A DNA stretch of 64,000 bases from Bacteroides sp. (GCA_014802105.1 JAAVCX010000016.1:11037-75036); one strand, 5' to 3'; numbered from the stretch's first letter, positions 31,224 through 41,772 are shown. Numbers and translations: made by a program. Notes: generated by a model from the letters alone, not told the origin.

Positions 31224-34166
31224 ATGAAACATGTATTAGCACTGATCGCTGCCATCATCATAGCGGTAGTATTACCGCCGGCATCGTCGGCACAGAGTAG
31301 AGACGAATATGTCTACATTAATGCATCGGTCAAGGACAAGCTCTCGGGACTTCCTATATATAAAGGTTGTGTCAAAGTCTATGACTTGGCAGGAAATCTG
31401 ATTGACTCGGCGAAAGTGGGTCGGACGGCTATGAGGATGGTCAACGGCGAGAGGGAGCTTTATGAAAAACCTGAGTTTGTGGTCAAGGCACTCCGCACGA
31501 CGGGTCTTGTCACCGTCGATGTCGAGTGTGACGGATATAACACTTTCACCATCTCGCGCAATGTCTCGGAGGTGCCCGCTACCCAAAACACCATCATGCT
31601 GCCCACCATCCAGCTCGAGCGGGCGCCACGCAAGCTCGACGAGTTGACGGTGCAGACCTCAAAGATAAAGTTTTACAACAAGGGTGACACTGTGGTGTTT
31701 AATGCCGATGCCTTTCAGCTGGCCGAGGGCTCGATGCTCGACGAGCTGGTGGCCCAGTTGCCCGGCGTGGAGCTTAAAACAAGCGGAGCCATCTACTATA
31801 ACGGCGAGTATGTGGAGAGTCTGCTGCTCAACGGCCGCGAATTTTTCGGCAGTGACAATAAGATCATGCTCGAGAATATCGGGGCCTATACGGTAAAGAA
31901 TATAGAGGTGTATAACGGCGAGACACGTAAGGAGAAATGGCTGGGCGACCGCAACGCCCTGCGCCATCTCACCATGGATGTGAAACTCAGGAAGGAGTAT
32001 TCGCTCGGTTACCTGGCCAACGTGCAGGCCGGCTACGGCACCGACAACCGTTATGTCAACCGACTGTTTGGCGCCATGTTCACCCCTACGCTCAGACTGG
32101 GACTTGTCGGGGCGCTAAACAATGTCAGCGACAGCCGCAAGCCGGGACGCAACGACTCTTGGACGCCTGTCGAGATGCCTTCGGGGACACGGCGCTACAC
32201 CATGTTGGGTCTCAATTACAGTTATCTCAACAAGGAGGAGACCATCGAAATCAACGGCGATACTTACTATGAGGCTGACCGTCCCGACAGCCGCACCTCG
32301 ACCTACCGCACCAATTTCCTTCCCGGAGGCGACACTTATGACTACTCTTTCGGTGGATCAAGGATGCGTAATCTCAAGTTTAACTCCAAGAACTTCATGA
32401 GCCGATACACACCCACCTGGCGTGCCGGAGGCATGGCGTCGGCCATCTGGACCCGTCGCAACATACACAACGACAACGTCAGCGCCTCGTTCCATCGGGA
32501 GCAGGAGGAGGTGACACGCAAGGTGCTTGAAGCGCTCTACACCGACACCTCGTCCGATCGGCTCGAGTCGGTGATCAACCGTTCGGTCTCGCGCAACGAC
32601 GGCACGCGCACCACCGCTGACCTGCAGCTATTCCCCGGTGTGGAACACAAATTCACGCGCCAAGGCTCACGTATAAGTGATGAGATCGGCATCAAATACC
32701 GCACCCAGCACGACCGCGATTGGGAGGATTACCGTGTGGACTATGCTGTCAACGGCCCTGCCGCACAGCATCAGCGCAACTACACCGATCTGTCGCCCAA
32801 CCATGTGTTCACATTGATCAACAATCTCACCTATCATCACACTATACGCAACGTTGACCTGGCGCTCAACTATGAGTATCGTTTCATCGATACCCGCAAG
32901 AACTCCTCGCGCTACGCGCTGGAGCGCCTCGAGGAGATGGGCGTGTATGGCGAGCTCCCCTCGGGATGGGTGGAGGCCTTTGATCCCTCCAACAGTTTCC
33001 GCTCCCACACTCTTGAGAACAAGCACACCATCAGTCCTACTCTAAGCTACTCGATGGAGAAAAGGGAATGGGGACTGTATGTGAGAGCCAACGCTGACAT
33101 CAGCTATCACTACCGCCGGCTCAACTATTGGCGCGATTTGAGCGACTATCCCGTGACCAGAGGTGTGTGGATCCCCTCGGGAAAAATCTCGGTGACTGTC
33201 CCGTGGGGCAGACAGCGTCCGGCCGGAATGTTGTTTAACAGATCGCGCAACAATTTCATTTATAATTTCCAGGTCGGGACAAACCTTCCCGACCTGCTGG
33301 ATATGGTCGATGTCATCAACGAGTCCAACCCGCTCTATATCCATATGGGCAATCCCGATCTCAGACATTCCACATCCTACAATCACACACTGTCGTGGCG
33401 TTGGCGCCCGATGTCGATGCCGGCCAACAACATGCTGGCTCTGAGTTATCATTCGGTGGATAATGAACTGACGAGCGGTGTGATCTATGACTCGGAGACG
33501 GGAGTGAGAACCTGGCGCATGTATAATGTCGACGGCAATCGCATATACAGCGGCAACAATAACTTCAGCCTGCAGTTTGGTGGCTTCAAACAGTTCTCGC
33601 TCTCTTCGGGCAGCAACATTTCCATGACCCGGAGCTCACAGATGATAGGAACGCAGAGCAACGAGATCAGGGACTACACCGTGAAGACACGTCTGCTGTC
33701 ACAGTCTCTGAGTCTGAGCTGGACAATCGGGAGACAGTCGCTGTCGTTGAACGGCTCGGTCACCGATCGTCACACATCATCGACGCGCGAGGACTTCAAT
33801 ACGATCGATGCCAATCATTATAAATATGGCGTCAGCGGCGTGTTCAGGCTTCCCGCAGGTTTCAGCGTAAGCACCGGATTCAATATCTACATGCGTCGCG
33901 GCTATGGAGTGAAGGAGCTTGACACCACCGACAAGATCTGGGACATGCGCGTGGCCTACACATTAGGCAAGGGGAGCTGGGTCATCTCGGCCGACGGTTT
34001 CGATCTGCTCCACCAGCTATCCAACGTGAGCTATTCGATCAGCGCCCAGGGCCGGTCGGTGGTCTACACCAACACCATCCCGCGCTACATGATGCTCAGT
34101 GTGCAGTATCGTTTCAACCACAATCCAAAGAAACTCAGCGAAGACCCTCATAGAGTCAGATTTTAA
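31224..34166 (+). CDS. Outer-membrane beta-barrel receptor-like protein (paralogue 1)
   Basis: This 980-residue protein has a signal peptide (to about SSAQS), an N-terminal beta-sandwich resembling the carboxypeptidase-regulatory or CNA-B-like domain of TonB-dependent receptors (about 28-135), a plug-like domain (about 140-265, with FQLAEGSMLDELVAQLPGVE and IGAYTVKNIEVYNG), and a long beta-barrel ending in MMLSVQYRFNHNPKK. The barrel is like the OMP_b-brl_3 group. No SusD partner follows, so the cargo is unknown and it is not a standard SusC. A close paralogue lies immediately downstream. Confidence 0.85.
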   Translation: MKHVLALIAAIIIAVVLPPASSAQSRDEYVYINASVKDKLSGLPIYKGCVKVYDLAGNLIDSAKVGRTAMRMVNGERELYEKPEFVVKALRTTGLVTVDVECDGYNTFTISRNVSEVPATQNTIMLPTIQLERAPRKLDELTVQTSKIKFYNKGDTVVFNADAFQLAEGSMLDELVAQLPGVELKTSGAIYYNGEYVESLLLNGREFFGSDNKIMLENIGAYTVKNIEVYNGETRKEKWLGDRNALRHLTMDVKLRKEYSLGYLANVQAGYGTDNRYVNRLFGAMFTPTLRLGLVGALNNVSDSRKPGRNDSWTPVEMPSGTRRYTMLGLNYSYLNKEETIEINGDTYYEADRPDSRTSTYRTNFLPGGDTYDYSFGGSRMRNLKFNSKNFMSRYTPTWRAGGMASAIWTRRNIHNDNVSASFHREQEEVTRKVLEALYTDTSSDRLESVINRSVSRNDGTRTTADLQLFPGVEHKFTRQGSRISDEIGIKYRTQHDRDWEDYRVDYAVNGPAAQHQRNYTDLSPNHVFTLINNLTYHHTIRNVDLALNYEYRFIDTRKNSSRYALERLEEMGVYGELPSGWVEAFDPSNSFRSHTLENKHTISPTLSYSMEKREWGLYVRANADISYHYRRLNYWRDLSDYPVTRGVWIPSGKISVTVPWGRQRPAGMLFNRSRNNFIYNFQVGTNLPDLLDMVDVINESNPLYIHMGNPDLRHSTSYNHTLSWRWRPMSMPANNMLALSYHSVDNELTSGVIYDSETGVRTWRMYNVDGNRIYSGNNNFSLQFGGFKQFSLSSGSNISMTRSSQMIGTQSNEIRDYTVKTRLLSQSLSLSWTIGRQSLSLNGSVTDRHTSSTREDFNTIDANHYKYGVSGVFRLPAGFSVSTGFNIYMRRGYGVKELDTTDKIWDMRVAYTLGKGSWVISADGFDLLHQLSNVSYSISAQGRSVVYTNTIPRYMMLSVQYRFNHNPKKLSEDPHRVRF

Positions 34167-34199
34167 GCCATTTAGTTACAGACGGTTAATAAAATCACT

Positions 34200-34207
34200 A
34201 TCTTTGC
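34200..34207 (+). promoter_or_regulatory. Promoter of the second barrel gene, -7 box TATCTTTG
   Basis: TATCTTTG lies 44 bp before the start codon chosen for the second paralogue. It shows that this copy can be transcribed on its own even though only 85 bp separate the two genes. Confidence 0.55.
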
Positions 34208-34251
34208 CCTCTGAAAGAAACGGCCCGCATAGTCTGTCATCACCTGATACT

Positions 34252-37188
34252 ATGAAAAAACTCTTGCTTCTGTTCCTGTCGGTGGCTCTGCTTTCCACAA
34301 TGGCCGTCGCTGACGCTTCTGCCGCCGGGAAGGTCTCCTCCTCGATCACCCTTATCGGTACCGTCAAGGATAAACTTACAGGCCGTCAGTTGCCCCGGGC
34401 AAATGCAGTGCTCTATAATTCCAAGGGTGAAGAAGTGTGCAGGGTCAGTTGTAACGTTGGTTATAAGATCAACGGCGAAGACGCATCCCGTTACAGTATA
34501 CCCGTCTCACGCTCTGATGGAACTGTGAGCATAGATATAGAATGTGACGGCTATAACACCTACACCATGGTCAAAGACCTCTCGAAGATACGCGACAGGG
34601 ATGAGGTCATCACGCTCCCGACAGTATTGCTCGAGCGCGCGCCACGCAAGCTCGGAGAAGTGACTGTCACCGCTTCCAAGATCAAGTTCTACAACCGGGG
34701 CGACACTCTGGTCTATAATGCCGATGCCTTTCAGCTTGCCGAGAGCTCGATGCTTGACGAGCTCGTGGCCCGCCTGCCGGGCGTGGAGCTGAAGGATGGA
34801 GGAGCTATATATGTCAATGGCGAGTATGTGGAGAGTCTGCTGCTCAACGGGCGCAACTTCTTCAAGGGTGACAATAAGATAATGTTGGAGAATATCGGAG
34901 CCTACACGGTCAAGAATATAGAGGTATATCGCGGCCAGACCGCCGAGGAGAAGTGGGCCGACGACCCAACCGTGGAGAAGCATCTCACCATGGACGTGAA
35001 GCTCAGGAAGGAGTATCTTCTCGGTTATCTGGGCAATCTCCAGGGTGGATATGGCACCGCCGGCCGCTATATGGGACGCATGTTCACCTCGCTGTTCACC
35101 CCGACACTCTCCTTGCAGCTCGTCGGCAACATCAATAATGTCAGCGACAGCCGCTCCCCCGGCAAGGACGACTCCTGGACTCCCCAGTCTATGCCCACCG
35201 GCACGCTCAGACGCAAGATGCTGGGTCTCAACTACAATTACAAGAGCAAGGATGACTCAAAGATTATGGAGGGCCATGCGTCATACGGGGAGGATCGTCC
35301 GGAGAGTCACAGCTCGGTCTACCGCACCAACTTCCTGGCCGGTGGGGATACATACGAATATAGCTTCGGAGCAAACCAGACACGCAATCTCAAGTTTGAT
35401 ACACGCCACCAGGCGGGCTACTTTACCCGGAAATGGAGGTTTTCAGGCGTGGCCATAGCCCGGTGGAGCCGCCGCAACACGATGAGCAGCCAGACCTCGG
35501 CATCCTTCCGCGAGGAACAGGACTCCATGAGCCGCGCCGCCATCGAGGCGATCTACAGCGATGGCTCGGCCGGGAGGCTCGATGCCGTGATCAACCGCTC
35601 GATCTCGCGCAACGAAGGGGTCAGGACTTCGGCCGAAGTGCAGGGATTTCTGGGCGTCGGCTACAAGACTCCGTGGGCGTCTCAGGTGCTGTCAGATGAG
35701 GTCGGTTTCAAATATCGTACCGACAGCGACCGATCTTTTGACGACTATCGTGTGAACTATGGCTCTGACCCGGCTGACGCCATCGTGCGCCGCAACTATA
35801 CGAAGGTCTCGCCCAACCACACCCTGACGCTGATGAACAATATCAACTACACGATGAAGCTGGAGCGTCACACCTTCTTGCGCCTCAACTATGAGTTCCG
35901 CTTCGTCGACACCCGCCGTAACTCCTCGCTCTATGCTCTCGAGACTCTGGCCGACATGGGAGTCTACGGCACTCTCCCTGCAGGCTGGGCCGAGGCCTTT
36001 GATCCGTCAAATAGTTACGTCTCAACCACTCGGGAGAATAAGCACACACTCTCGCCCCGCCTGAGCTATGATCTCGAGGGTGACACCTGGGGCATCAATG
36101 TGCTCATATCGCCCGAGATTGCCATCACTGACAGGCGTCTCGACTATGGGAGCGACATGAAAGACTATCATGTGAAGCGCAGGTCGGTGGTAGCCGACTT
36201 CAGGCAGGGAAACACCAGTGTGATATTCTCGTGGGGTGCCGATCCTGACCGCCGGGGCAGAGCGAGAGTTTCTGCCACCAACCAGCTCATCTACAGATTG
36301 GGCGTCGACAGCCGGCTGCCCGAACTGCTCCATATTGTCGATGTGGTCAATGATGCCGATCCCCTCAATATCAATATGGGCAATCCCGACCTGAAACCGG
36401 CCTACGCCGTCACCAATACACTTCTCTGGGACTGGTCTCCCAAGAGGGGAAATATGGAAAATGAGCTCAGTCTAAGCTACTCATCGATAGCCGACAACCT
36501 GGTGAGGGGATATGCTTACAACACCTCTACCGGTGTGCGCATCAACCGCACCTATAATGTCGGCGGCGACTGCTCGCTCAACCTCGACAATGACTATCGT
36601 CAGCAGTTCGGCTCCAAAAAACAGTTTACCCTCGCGCTGACTACCTCGGCGGCTATCGCGCGCAGCGCCGACATGATAGGGATCAACGAGGAGACCCCCT
36701 CGCGCTCGACTGTGAGGAACCGCACTCTCGGTCAGGACATTGATTTCAGTTGGCAGATAGGCGACCAATCGATAGCCGTGAAGGGCTCGGTCATCGACCG
36801 TCACACAGGCTCGACCCGTGAGGACTTCCGTGACATCAGTGCCAGTCACTATAAGTATGGGATCAACGGTGTGTTCAAGCTCCCCGGCAATCTCACGCTC
36901 TCGACAGGAATGACCGTCTACACCCGTCGCGGTTATGGAGTGAAGGAACTGGACACAAGCAACAAGGTCTGGGACATGCGTCTCGTGCTCCCCCTGAGTC
37001 AAGGAAAATGGGTGATCATGGCCGATGCCTTCGACCTGCTCCATGACCTGACCAACGTCAGCTATGCCGTCAATGCCCGGGGGCGGTCGGTGGTATATAC
37101 CAACACCATCCCGCGCTACATGATGCTCAGCGTGCAGTATCGCTTCAATTACAATCCCAAGAAGATCAATGATATAGGCAGAGACTGA
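34252..37188 (+). CDS. Outer-membrane beta-barrel receptor-like protein (paralogue 2)
   Basis: This 978-residue protein is a tandem paralogue of the preceding gene, similar over its full length. Shared landmarks are VDVECDGYNT/IDIECDGYNT, QLERAPRKL/LLERAPRKL, ADAFQLAE, the VESLLLNGR segment, NNVSDSR, YRTNFL and the C-terminal VVYTNTIPRYMMLSVQYRF. The N-terminal beta-sandwich and the extracellular-loop regions differ most. The start was placed at the signal peptide MKKLLLLFLSVALLSTMAVA, because the longer frame begins inside the first gene. Ligand unknown. Different loops on the same scaffold suggest divergence in ligand or immune exposure. Confidence 0.85.
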   Translation: MKKLLLLFLSVALLSTMAVADASAAGKVSSSITLIGTVKDKLTGRQLPRANAVLYNSKGEEVCRVSCNVGYKINGEDASRYSIPVSRSDGTVSIDIECDGYNTYTMVKDLSKIRDRDEVITLPTVLLERAPRKLGEVTVTASKIKFYNRGDTLVYNADAFQLAESSMLDELVARLPGVELKDGGAIYVNGEYVESLLLNGRNFFKGDNKIMLENIGAYTVKNIEVYRGQTAEEKWADDPTVEKHLTMDVKLRKEYLLGYLGNLQGGYGTAGRYMGRMFTSLFTPTLSLQLVGNINNVSDSRSPGKDDSWTPQSMPTGTLRRKMLGLNYNYKSKDDSKIMEGHASYGEDRPESHSSVYRTNFLAGGDTYEYSFGANQTRNLKFDTRHQAGYFTRKWRFSGVAIARWSRRNTMSSQTSASFREEQDSMSRAAIEAIYSDGSAGRLDAVINRSISRNEGVRTSAEVQGFLGVGYKTPWASQVLSDEVGFKYRTDSDRSFDDYRVNYGSDPADAIVRRNYTKVSPNHTLTLMNNINYTMKLERHTFLRLNYEFRFVDTRRNSSLYALETLADMGVYGTLPAGWAEAFDPSNSYVSTTRENKHTLSPRLSYDLEGDTWGINVLISPEIAITDRRLDYGSDMKDYHVKRRSVVADFRQGNTSVIFSWGADPDRRGRARVSATNQLIYRLGVDSRLPELLHIVDVVNDADPLNINMGNPDLKPAYAVTNTLLWDWSPKRGNMENELSLSYSSIADNLVRGYAYNTSTGVRINRTYNVGGDCSLNLDNDYRQQFGSKKQFTLALTTSAAIARSADMIGINEETPSRSTVRNRTLGQDIDFSWQIGDQSIAVKGSVIDRHTGSTREDFRDISASHYKYGINGVFKLPGNLTLSTGMTVYTRRGYGVKELDTSNKVWDMRLVLPLSQGKWVIMADAFDLLHDLTNVSYAVNARGRSVVYTNTIPRYMMLSVQYRFNYNPKKINDIGRD

Positions 37189-37264
37189 TGAGCCGGCCGA
37201 CCCCGAAGGAACAGCCGATATGGATTTTTCACCATTTTTAGGAGAATAGTTCGGGGATATTTCT

Positions 37265-37340
37265 TAACTTTGGACTCCGAAAAAAACAGTAGCTTGGCGC
37301 GTGGCTATGTGCCGTAGGAGCGAAAGCCCGTGACATAGCC
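37265..37340 (+). promoter_or_regulatory. dnaE promoter and leader hairpin
   Basis: TAACTTTG at 37265-37272 is a -7 box that gives a leader of about 100 nt. Within it GGCTATGT (37303-37310) pairs with ACATAGCC (37333-37340) around a 22-nt loop. The hairpin is not followed by a T tract, so control of translation or mRNA stability is more likely than termination. Confidence 0.5.
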
Positions 37341-37376
37341 TCAGCCGTTGGTAGTAACTCTCTCCACACCTAATCC

Positions 37377-40300
37377 ATGGCAACTCCCCCCGATTTCGTC
37401 CACCTCCACGTCCACAGCCAGTATTCACTGCTCGACGGTCAGGCCTCGGTCACAGGTCTGGTCGACAAGGCTATGGATCTCGGCATGCCCGGCTTTGCTC
37501 TCACCGACCATGGCAATATGTTCGGTATCAAGGAGCTGGCCAACTACGTAGGGAAAGTCAAGAAAAAATATAAAGGTAAACTCCAGGAGGCCAATGAGAA
37601 ACTCGCCGCCGCTACCGACGAGGGCGAGCGTGAGGCTCTCGAGGCCGAGATTGCCAGGCTGAAGAAGAAGGTGGCTTTCAAGCCCATCTTCGGCTGCGAG
37701 ATGTATGTGGCCAAAGGCGACCTCGACGACCGGTCGGATAAAACCGACAAGGGGCGCCACCTGGTAGTGCTCGCAAAAAATCTCAAAGGATATAAGAACC
37801 TCATCAAGATAGTCTCCCAGGCCCACACCGAAGGCTTCTATCACCATCCGCGCACCGACAAGAAAGCCCTGGCCGCCCATCGCGAGGGGCTCATAGTCTG
37901 CTCGGCCTGTCTGGGTGGCGAGATACCGCGGCTGATCATGAACGGTCAGCTCGAGGAGGCCGACCGCCAGGTGAAATGGTGGAAGGAAACCTTTGGCGAC
38001 GATTACTACATAGAGCTTCAGCGCCACCCGACCGATATACCCGGTGCCAACCGCGAGACTTTCCAGCGCCAGCAGGAGGTCAACCCCGTGCTCATCGATC
38101 TGGCGCGGCGAAACGACATCAAGATCATCGCCACCAACGACTCCCACTTCATCAACGCCGAGGATGCCGAGGCCCACGACCGCCTCATCTGTATCTCCAC
38201 CAACAACTATCTCCTCGACGCCGACCGCATGCGCTACACCAAGCAGGAGTGGTTCAAGTCTCAGGAGGAGATGGCCGCCATCTTCCCCGATCTGCCCGAG
38301 GCGCTGAGCAACACTTTGGAGATCCTCGACAAGGTCGAGACCTATTCGATCGACCACGCGCCGATCATGCCCTTCTTCGAGATTCCCGAGGAGTTTGGCA
38401 CCGAGGAGGAATATCGCTCGCGCATCACCGAGCAGGAGCTCTTCGAGGAGTTCACCCGCGACGAGAACGGCAACGTGGTGCTCTCGCCCGAAAAGGCCCA
38501 GGCCAAGATCGACAAGCTCGGAGGCTACGACAAGCTCTACCGCATCAAGTTTGAGGCCGACTATCTGGCCAAACTCGCCTACGAGGGAGCCGACCGCCGC
38601 TATGGCTCGCCCCTCACCCCCGAGCTCGAGGAGCGTATACGCTTCGAGCTCTACATCATGAAGACCATGGGCTTCCCGGGCTACTTCCTCATCGTGCAGG
38701 ACTTCATCAACGTGGCCCGCCGTGAGCTCGGAGTCTCCGTCGGGCCCGGACGTGGATCAGCCGCCGGTAGCGTGGTGGCCTACTGTCTGGGCATCACTCA
38801 GGTCGATCCGATAAAATATGACCTCCTGTTCGAGCGTTTCCTCAACCCCGACCGTATCTCCCTGCCCGATATCGACGTCGACTTCGACGACGACGGCCGA
38901 GCCGATGTGCTCCACTATGTGACCGAGAAGTATGGCGCCGAGAAGGTGGCCCATATCATCACCTTCGGCACCATGGCCGCCAAGAGCGCTATCAAGGATG
39001 TGGCCCGTGTCGAGCAGTTGCCCCTGCCCGAGAGCAACCGTCTGGCCAATCTGGTGCCCAAGCGTATGCCCGACGGCCCCGACGGCAAGACCCTCAAGAC
39101 CAATCTCAAGAACTGCTACGAGTTTGTCCCCGAGTTCGGGCCCGAGCTCTCCTCGCGCGATCCCCTCGTCAGGGAGACTCTCGAGTATGCCCGCAGGCTG
39201 GAGGGTAATGTGCGCAACACCGGAGTCCACGCCTGTGGCGTGATCATCTGCCGCGACCCGATCACCGACTGGGTGCCCGTGGCTACCGCCGTCGATAAAA
39301 ATCCCGGCTCGTCGGGCAACGACAAGATGATCGTGACCCAGTATGAAGGCTCGATTATCGAAGACACCGGCCTCATCAAGATGGACTTCCTGGGCCTCAA
39401 GACCCTCTCCATCATCAAGGAGGCGATACACAATATACGCGAGACCCGCGGCATCGAGGTAGACATCGATGCTATCGACATAGACGACCGCAAGACCTAC
39501 GAGCTCTACTGCAACGGTGCCACCACGGGCACATTCCAGTTTGAGTCGGCCGGCATGCAGAAATATCTGCGCGAGCTTCAGCCCTCGACCTTCGAGGATC
39601 TCATAGCCATGAACGCCCTCTACCGCCCGGGCCCGATGGATTATATCCCCGACTTCATTGCCCGTAAGCACGGACGCAGCCCCATCACCTACGACATCCC
39701 GGTGATGGAGAAGTATCTCAAGGACACATACGGAGTCACCGTCTATCAGGAGCAGGTCATGCTCCTGTCGCGACTGCTGGCCAACTTCACCCGCGGCCAG
39801 AGCGACTCCCTGCGTAAAGCGATGGGCAAGAAGCTCATCGACAAGATGAACGAGCTCGAGGCTCTCTTCATGGAGGGGGGACAGGCCAACGGTCATGACC
39901 CCAAGGTGCTCACCAAGATCTGGAACGACTGGAAGAAGTTCGCATCATACGCCTTCAACAAGTCTCACGCCACCTGCTACTCGTGGGTAGCCTTCCAGAC
40001 GGCATGGCTCAAGGCCAACTACCCCTCGGAATATATGGCTGCCGTGCTGACGCGCAACCGCTCCGACATCACCAAGCTCACCGGCTTCATGGACGAGTGT
40101 AAGCGCATGCACATACGAGTGCTCGGGCCCGATGTCAACGAGAGCTTCATGGAGTTTGGTGTCAACAAAAAAGGCGACATACGCTTCGGACTCGCCGCCA
40201 TCAAGGGCGTGGGCGAGAACGTGGTCAAGACCATCATCGAGACCCGCGATACCGACGGGCCCTTCGAGAGTCCCTACGACTTTATCGAGCGTCTCCCGGC

Positions 40301-41186
40301 CGGCACCGTCAACCGGCGCACCCTCGAGGCTCTGGTTCTGGCAGGAGCTTTCGACAGTTTCGCCGACTTCAAGCGCGAGGACTTCTTAGGCGAAAACTCC
40401 AGAGGGGAGACTTTCAGCGAACTGCTCGTGCGCTACGGACAGGCCTATCAGCAGAGCCGCATGTCGTCGGCCATGTCGCTCTTCGGCGACGATGCCGAGC
40501 TCTCCATCTCGGGACGTCCGCCCGTGACTCCCGCCTCAGAGTGGCCTATGGCCATCAGGCTCGAGAAGGAGAGAGAGCTCGTGGGCATGTATCTCTCGGC
40601 CCATCCCCTCGACCCCTACTGGATGGAACTCAACCACGGCATGGGTTGCACCGTCAAGGAATTTACCGAGAGCACTCCCGTCGAGGGCTCGGAGCTCAAG
40701 CTCGGAGGCATGGTGGTCGACTTCACCACTCGCCAGGGACGCAACGGCCCATTCGGTATACTCAAGATCGAGGACTTCTCGGGAAGCACCGAGTTCATGC
40801 TCTTCGGCGACACCTATTACAGCTTCCACAACTTCGGCATAGCCGGCACCCCCATACTCATCACCGGCGAGTGGCAGAGGCGTTTCGCCAATTCCGACCT
40901 GCGCTTCAATATCAAGAATATCCAGCTCCTCGAGCATGTGAAGGGCAAACTCATCAAGCGCATCACCGTCGACCTGGCCACCACCCAGCTGTCCGACCTG
41001 CTCAGAGGTGTGATCAATGACTGCACGGCAGGCGAGGGTATACCCACCGGCGAGCTCGCCTTCCGCATTTTCGACCCCTCGATCAACCGTTCGGTGAGAC
41101 TCTCGGCCGGCCGGCGCATACATATCACACGCTCGCTCGTCGAGACCCTCGAGCAGGAAAACCTCCACTTCTCAATCAATGACTGA
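37377..41186 (+). CDS. dnaE: DNA polymerase III subunit alpha
   Basis: This 1269-residue protein is the replicative polymerase subunit. The N-terminal PHP domain begins FVHLHVHSQYSLLDG and FALTDHGNMFG. The C-family catalytic core contains GPGRGSAAGSVVAYCLGIT and the aspartates of LPDIDVDFDDDGR, with a third in the region after YRPGPMDYIPDFIARKHG. A helix-hairpin-helix segment (FGLAAIKGVGENVVKTI) and an OB-fold (LKLGGMVVDFTTRQGRNG) follow. Length and order match the Bacteroidetes DnaE. The thioredoxin gene follows after 52 bp, a conserved pairing in the order. Confidence 0.98.
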   Translation: MATPPDFVHLHVHSQYSLLDGQASVTGLVDKAMDLGMPGFALTDHGNMFGIKELANYVGKVKKKYKGKLQEANEKLAAATDEGEREALEAEIARLKKKVAFKPIFGCEMYVAKGDLDDRSDKTDKGRHLVVLAKNLKGYKNLIKIVSQAHTEGFYHHPRTDKKALAAHREGLIVCSACLGGEIPRLIMNGQLEEADRQVKWWKETFGDDYYIELQRHPTDIPGANRETFQRQQEVNPVLIDLARRNDIKIIATNDSHFINAEDAEAHDRLICISTNNYLLDADRMRYTKQEWFKSQEEMAAIFPDLPEALSNTLEILDKVETYSIDHAPIMPFFEIPEEFGTEEEYRSRITEQELFEEFTRDENGNVVLSPEKAQAKIDKLGGYDKLYRIKFEADYLAKLAYEGADRRYGSPLTPELEERIRFELYIMKTMGFPGYFLIVQDFINVARRELGVSVGPGRGSAAGSVVAYCLGITQVDPIKYDLLFERFLNPDRISLPDIDVDFDDDGRADVLHYVTEKYGAEKVAHIITFGTMAAKSAIKDVARVEQLPLPESNRLANLVPKRMPDGPDGKTLKTNLKNCYEFVPEFGPELSSRDPLVRETLEYARRLEGNVRNTGVHACGVIICRDPITDWVPVATAVDKNPGSSGNDKMIVTQYEGSIIEDTGLIKMDFLGLKTLSIIKEAIHNIRETRGIEVDIDAIDIDDRKTYELYCNGATTGTFQFESAGMQKYLRELQPSTFEDLIAMNALYRPGPMDYIPDFIARKHGRSPITYDIPVMEKYLKDTYGVTVYQEQVMLLSRLLANFTRGQSDSLRKAMGKKLIDKMNELEALFMEGGQANGHDPKVLTKIWNDWKKFASYAFNKSHATCYSWVAFQTAWLKANYPSEYMAAVLTRNRSDITKLTGFMDECKRMHIRVLGPDVNESFMEFGVNKKGDIRFGLAAIKGVGENVVKTIIETRDTDGPFESPYDFIERLPAGTVNRRTLEALVLAGAFDSFADFKREDFLGENSRGETFSELLVRYGQAYQQSRMSSAMSLFGDDAELSISGRPPVTPASEWPMAIRLEKERELVGMYLSAHPLDPYWMELNHGMGCTVKEFTESTPVEGSELKLGGMVVDFTTRQGRNGPFGILKIEDFSGSTEFMLFGDTYYSFHNFGIAGTPILITGEWQRRFANSDLRFNIKNIQLLEHVKGKLIKRITVDLATTQLSDLLRGVINDCTAGEGIPTGELAFRIFDPSINRSVRLSAGRRIHITRSLVETLEQENLHFSIND

Positions 41187-41238
41187 CAATATTATTAAGA
41201 TATAATTCTTTATTATCCACCTATAACACGAAACAACC

Positions 41239-41559
41239 ATGACATTCACTGATCAGAACGTACACGAAATCATCGCATCGGGCAAGCCCGTAGTAATCGA
41301 CTTCTGGGCCACCTGGTGTGGGCCCTGCGTGCGCATGGCTCCCATTGTCGAAGAGCTCGCCCAGGAGTATGAGGGCAGCGTAGTAATCGGTAAATACAAC
41401 ATCGAGGAGGAGAACGATCTCGCCATGAAGTATCGCATCATGTCGATCCCCACCATCCTCTTCTTCAAGAACGGCGAGCAGATCTCAAGCCTCCGCATGG
41501 CCGGTGCCCAGCAGAAGGCCGACCTCAAGGCCCGCATCGAGGAGCTCCTCGCCAAGTAA
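41239..41559 (+). CDS. trxA: Thioredoxin
   Basis: This 106-residue cytoplasmic protein is a standard thioredoxin. The active-site WCGPC is at 26-30 within DFWATWCGPCVRMAP, and the cis-proline loop is in IMSIPTILFFKNG. It reduces disulfides in partner enzymes such as ribonucleotide reductase. It follows dnaE by 52 bp and is closed by a perfect terminator at 41589-41620. Confidence 0.96.
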   Translation: MTFTDQNVHEIIASGKPVVIDFWATWCGPCVRMAPIVEELAQEYEGSVVIGKYNIEEENDLAMKYRIMSIPTILFFKNGEQISSLRMAGAQQKADLKARIEELLAK

Positions 41560-41588
41560 TTAGCCAACCCATCCCCTCCAATACCATT

Positions 41589-41627
41589 AACGCCGGGACA
41601 CCATCACGTGTCCCGGCGTTATTTCTT
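41589..41627 (+). terminator. Terminator after thioredoxin
   Basis: AACGCCGGGACAC (41589-41601) pairs perfectly with GTGTCCCGGCGTT (41608-41620) around CATCAC, followed by ATTTCTT. It is a rho-independent terminator for dnaE-trxA. Confidence 0.85.
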
Positions 41628-41772
41628 GCCCTGTCGGATAATTTATCTGACTGAAAAAAATTTTGCGACAGAGCGTGATATTTGGAAAATAATTTGTAAT
41701 TTCGCAAATGCAGACCGCTTGCAGAGGCCCGGTTCCGGGCAATGTGGGTGGGATTGTATTAAATATTTAGGA

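Noticed and set aside
31224-37188. Tandem barrels as SusC-type transporters of a pectin utilisation locus
   Set aside because: No SusD gene follows either one, the N-terminal layout is not the usual SusC form, and the nearest pectin enzyme is transcribed divergently.
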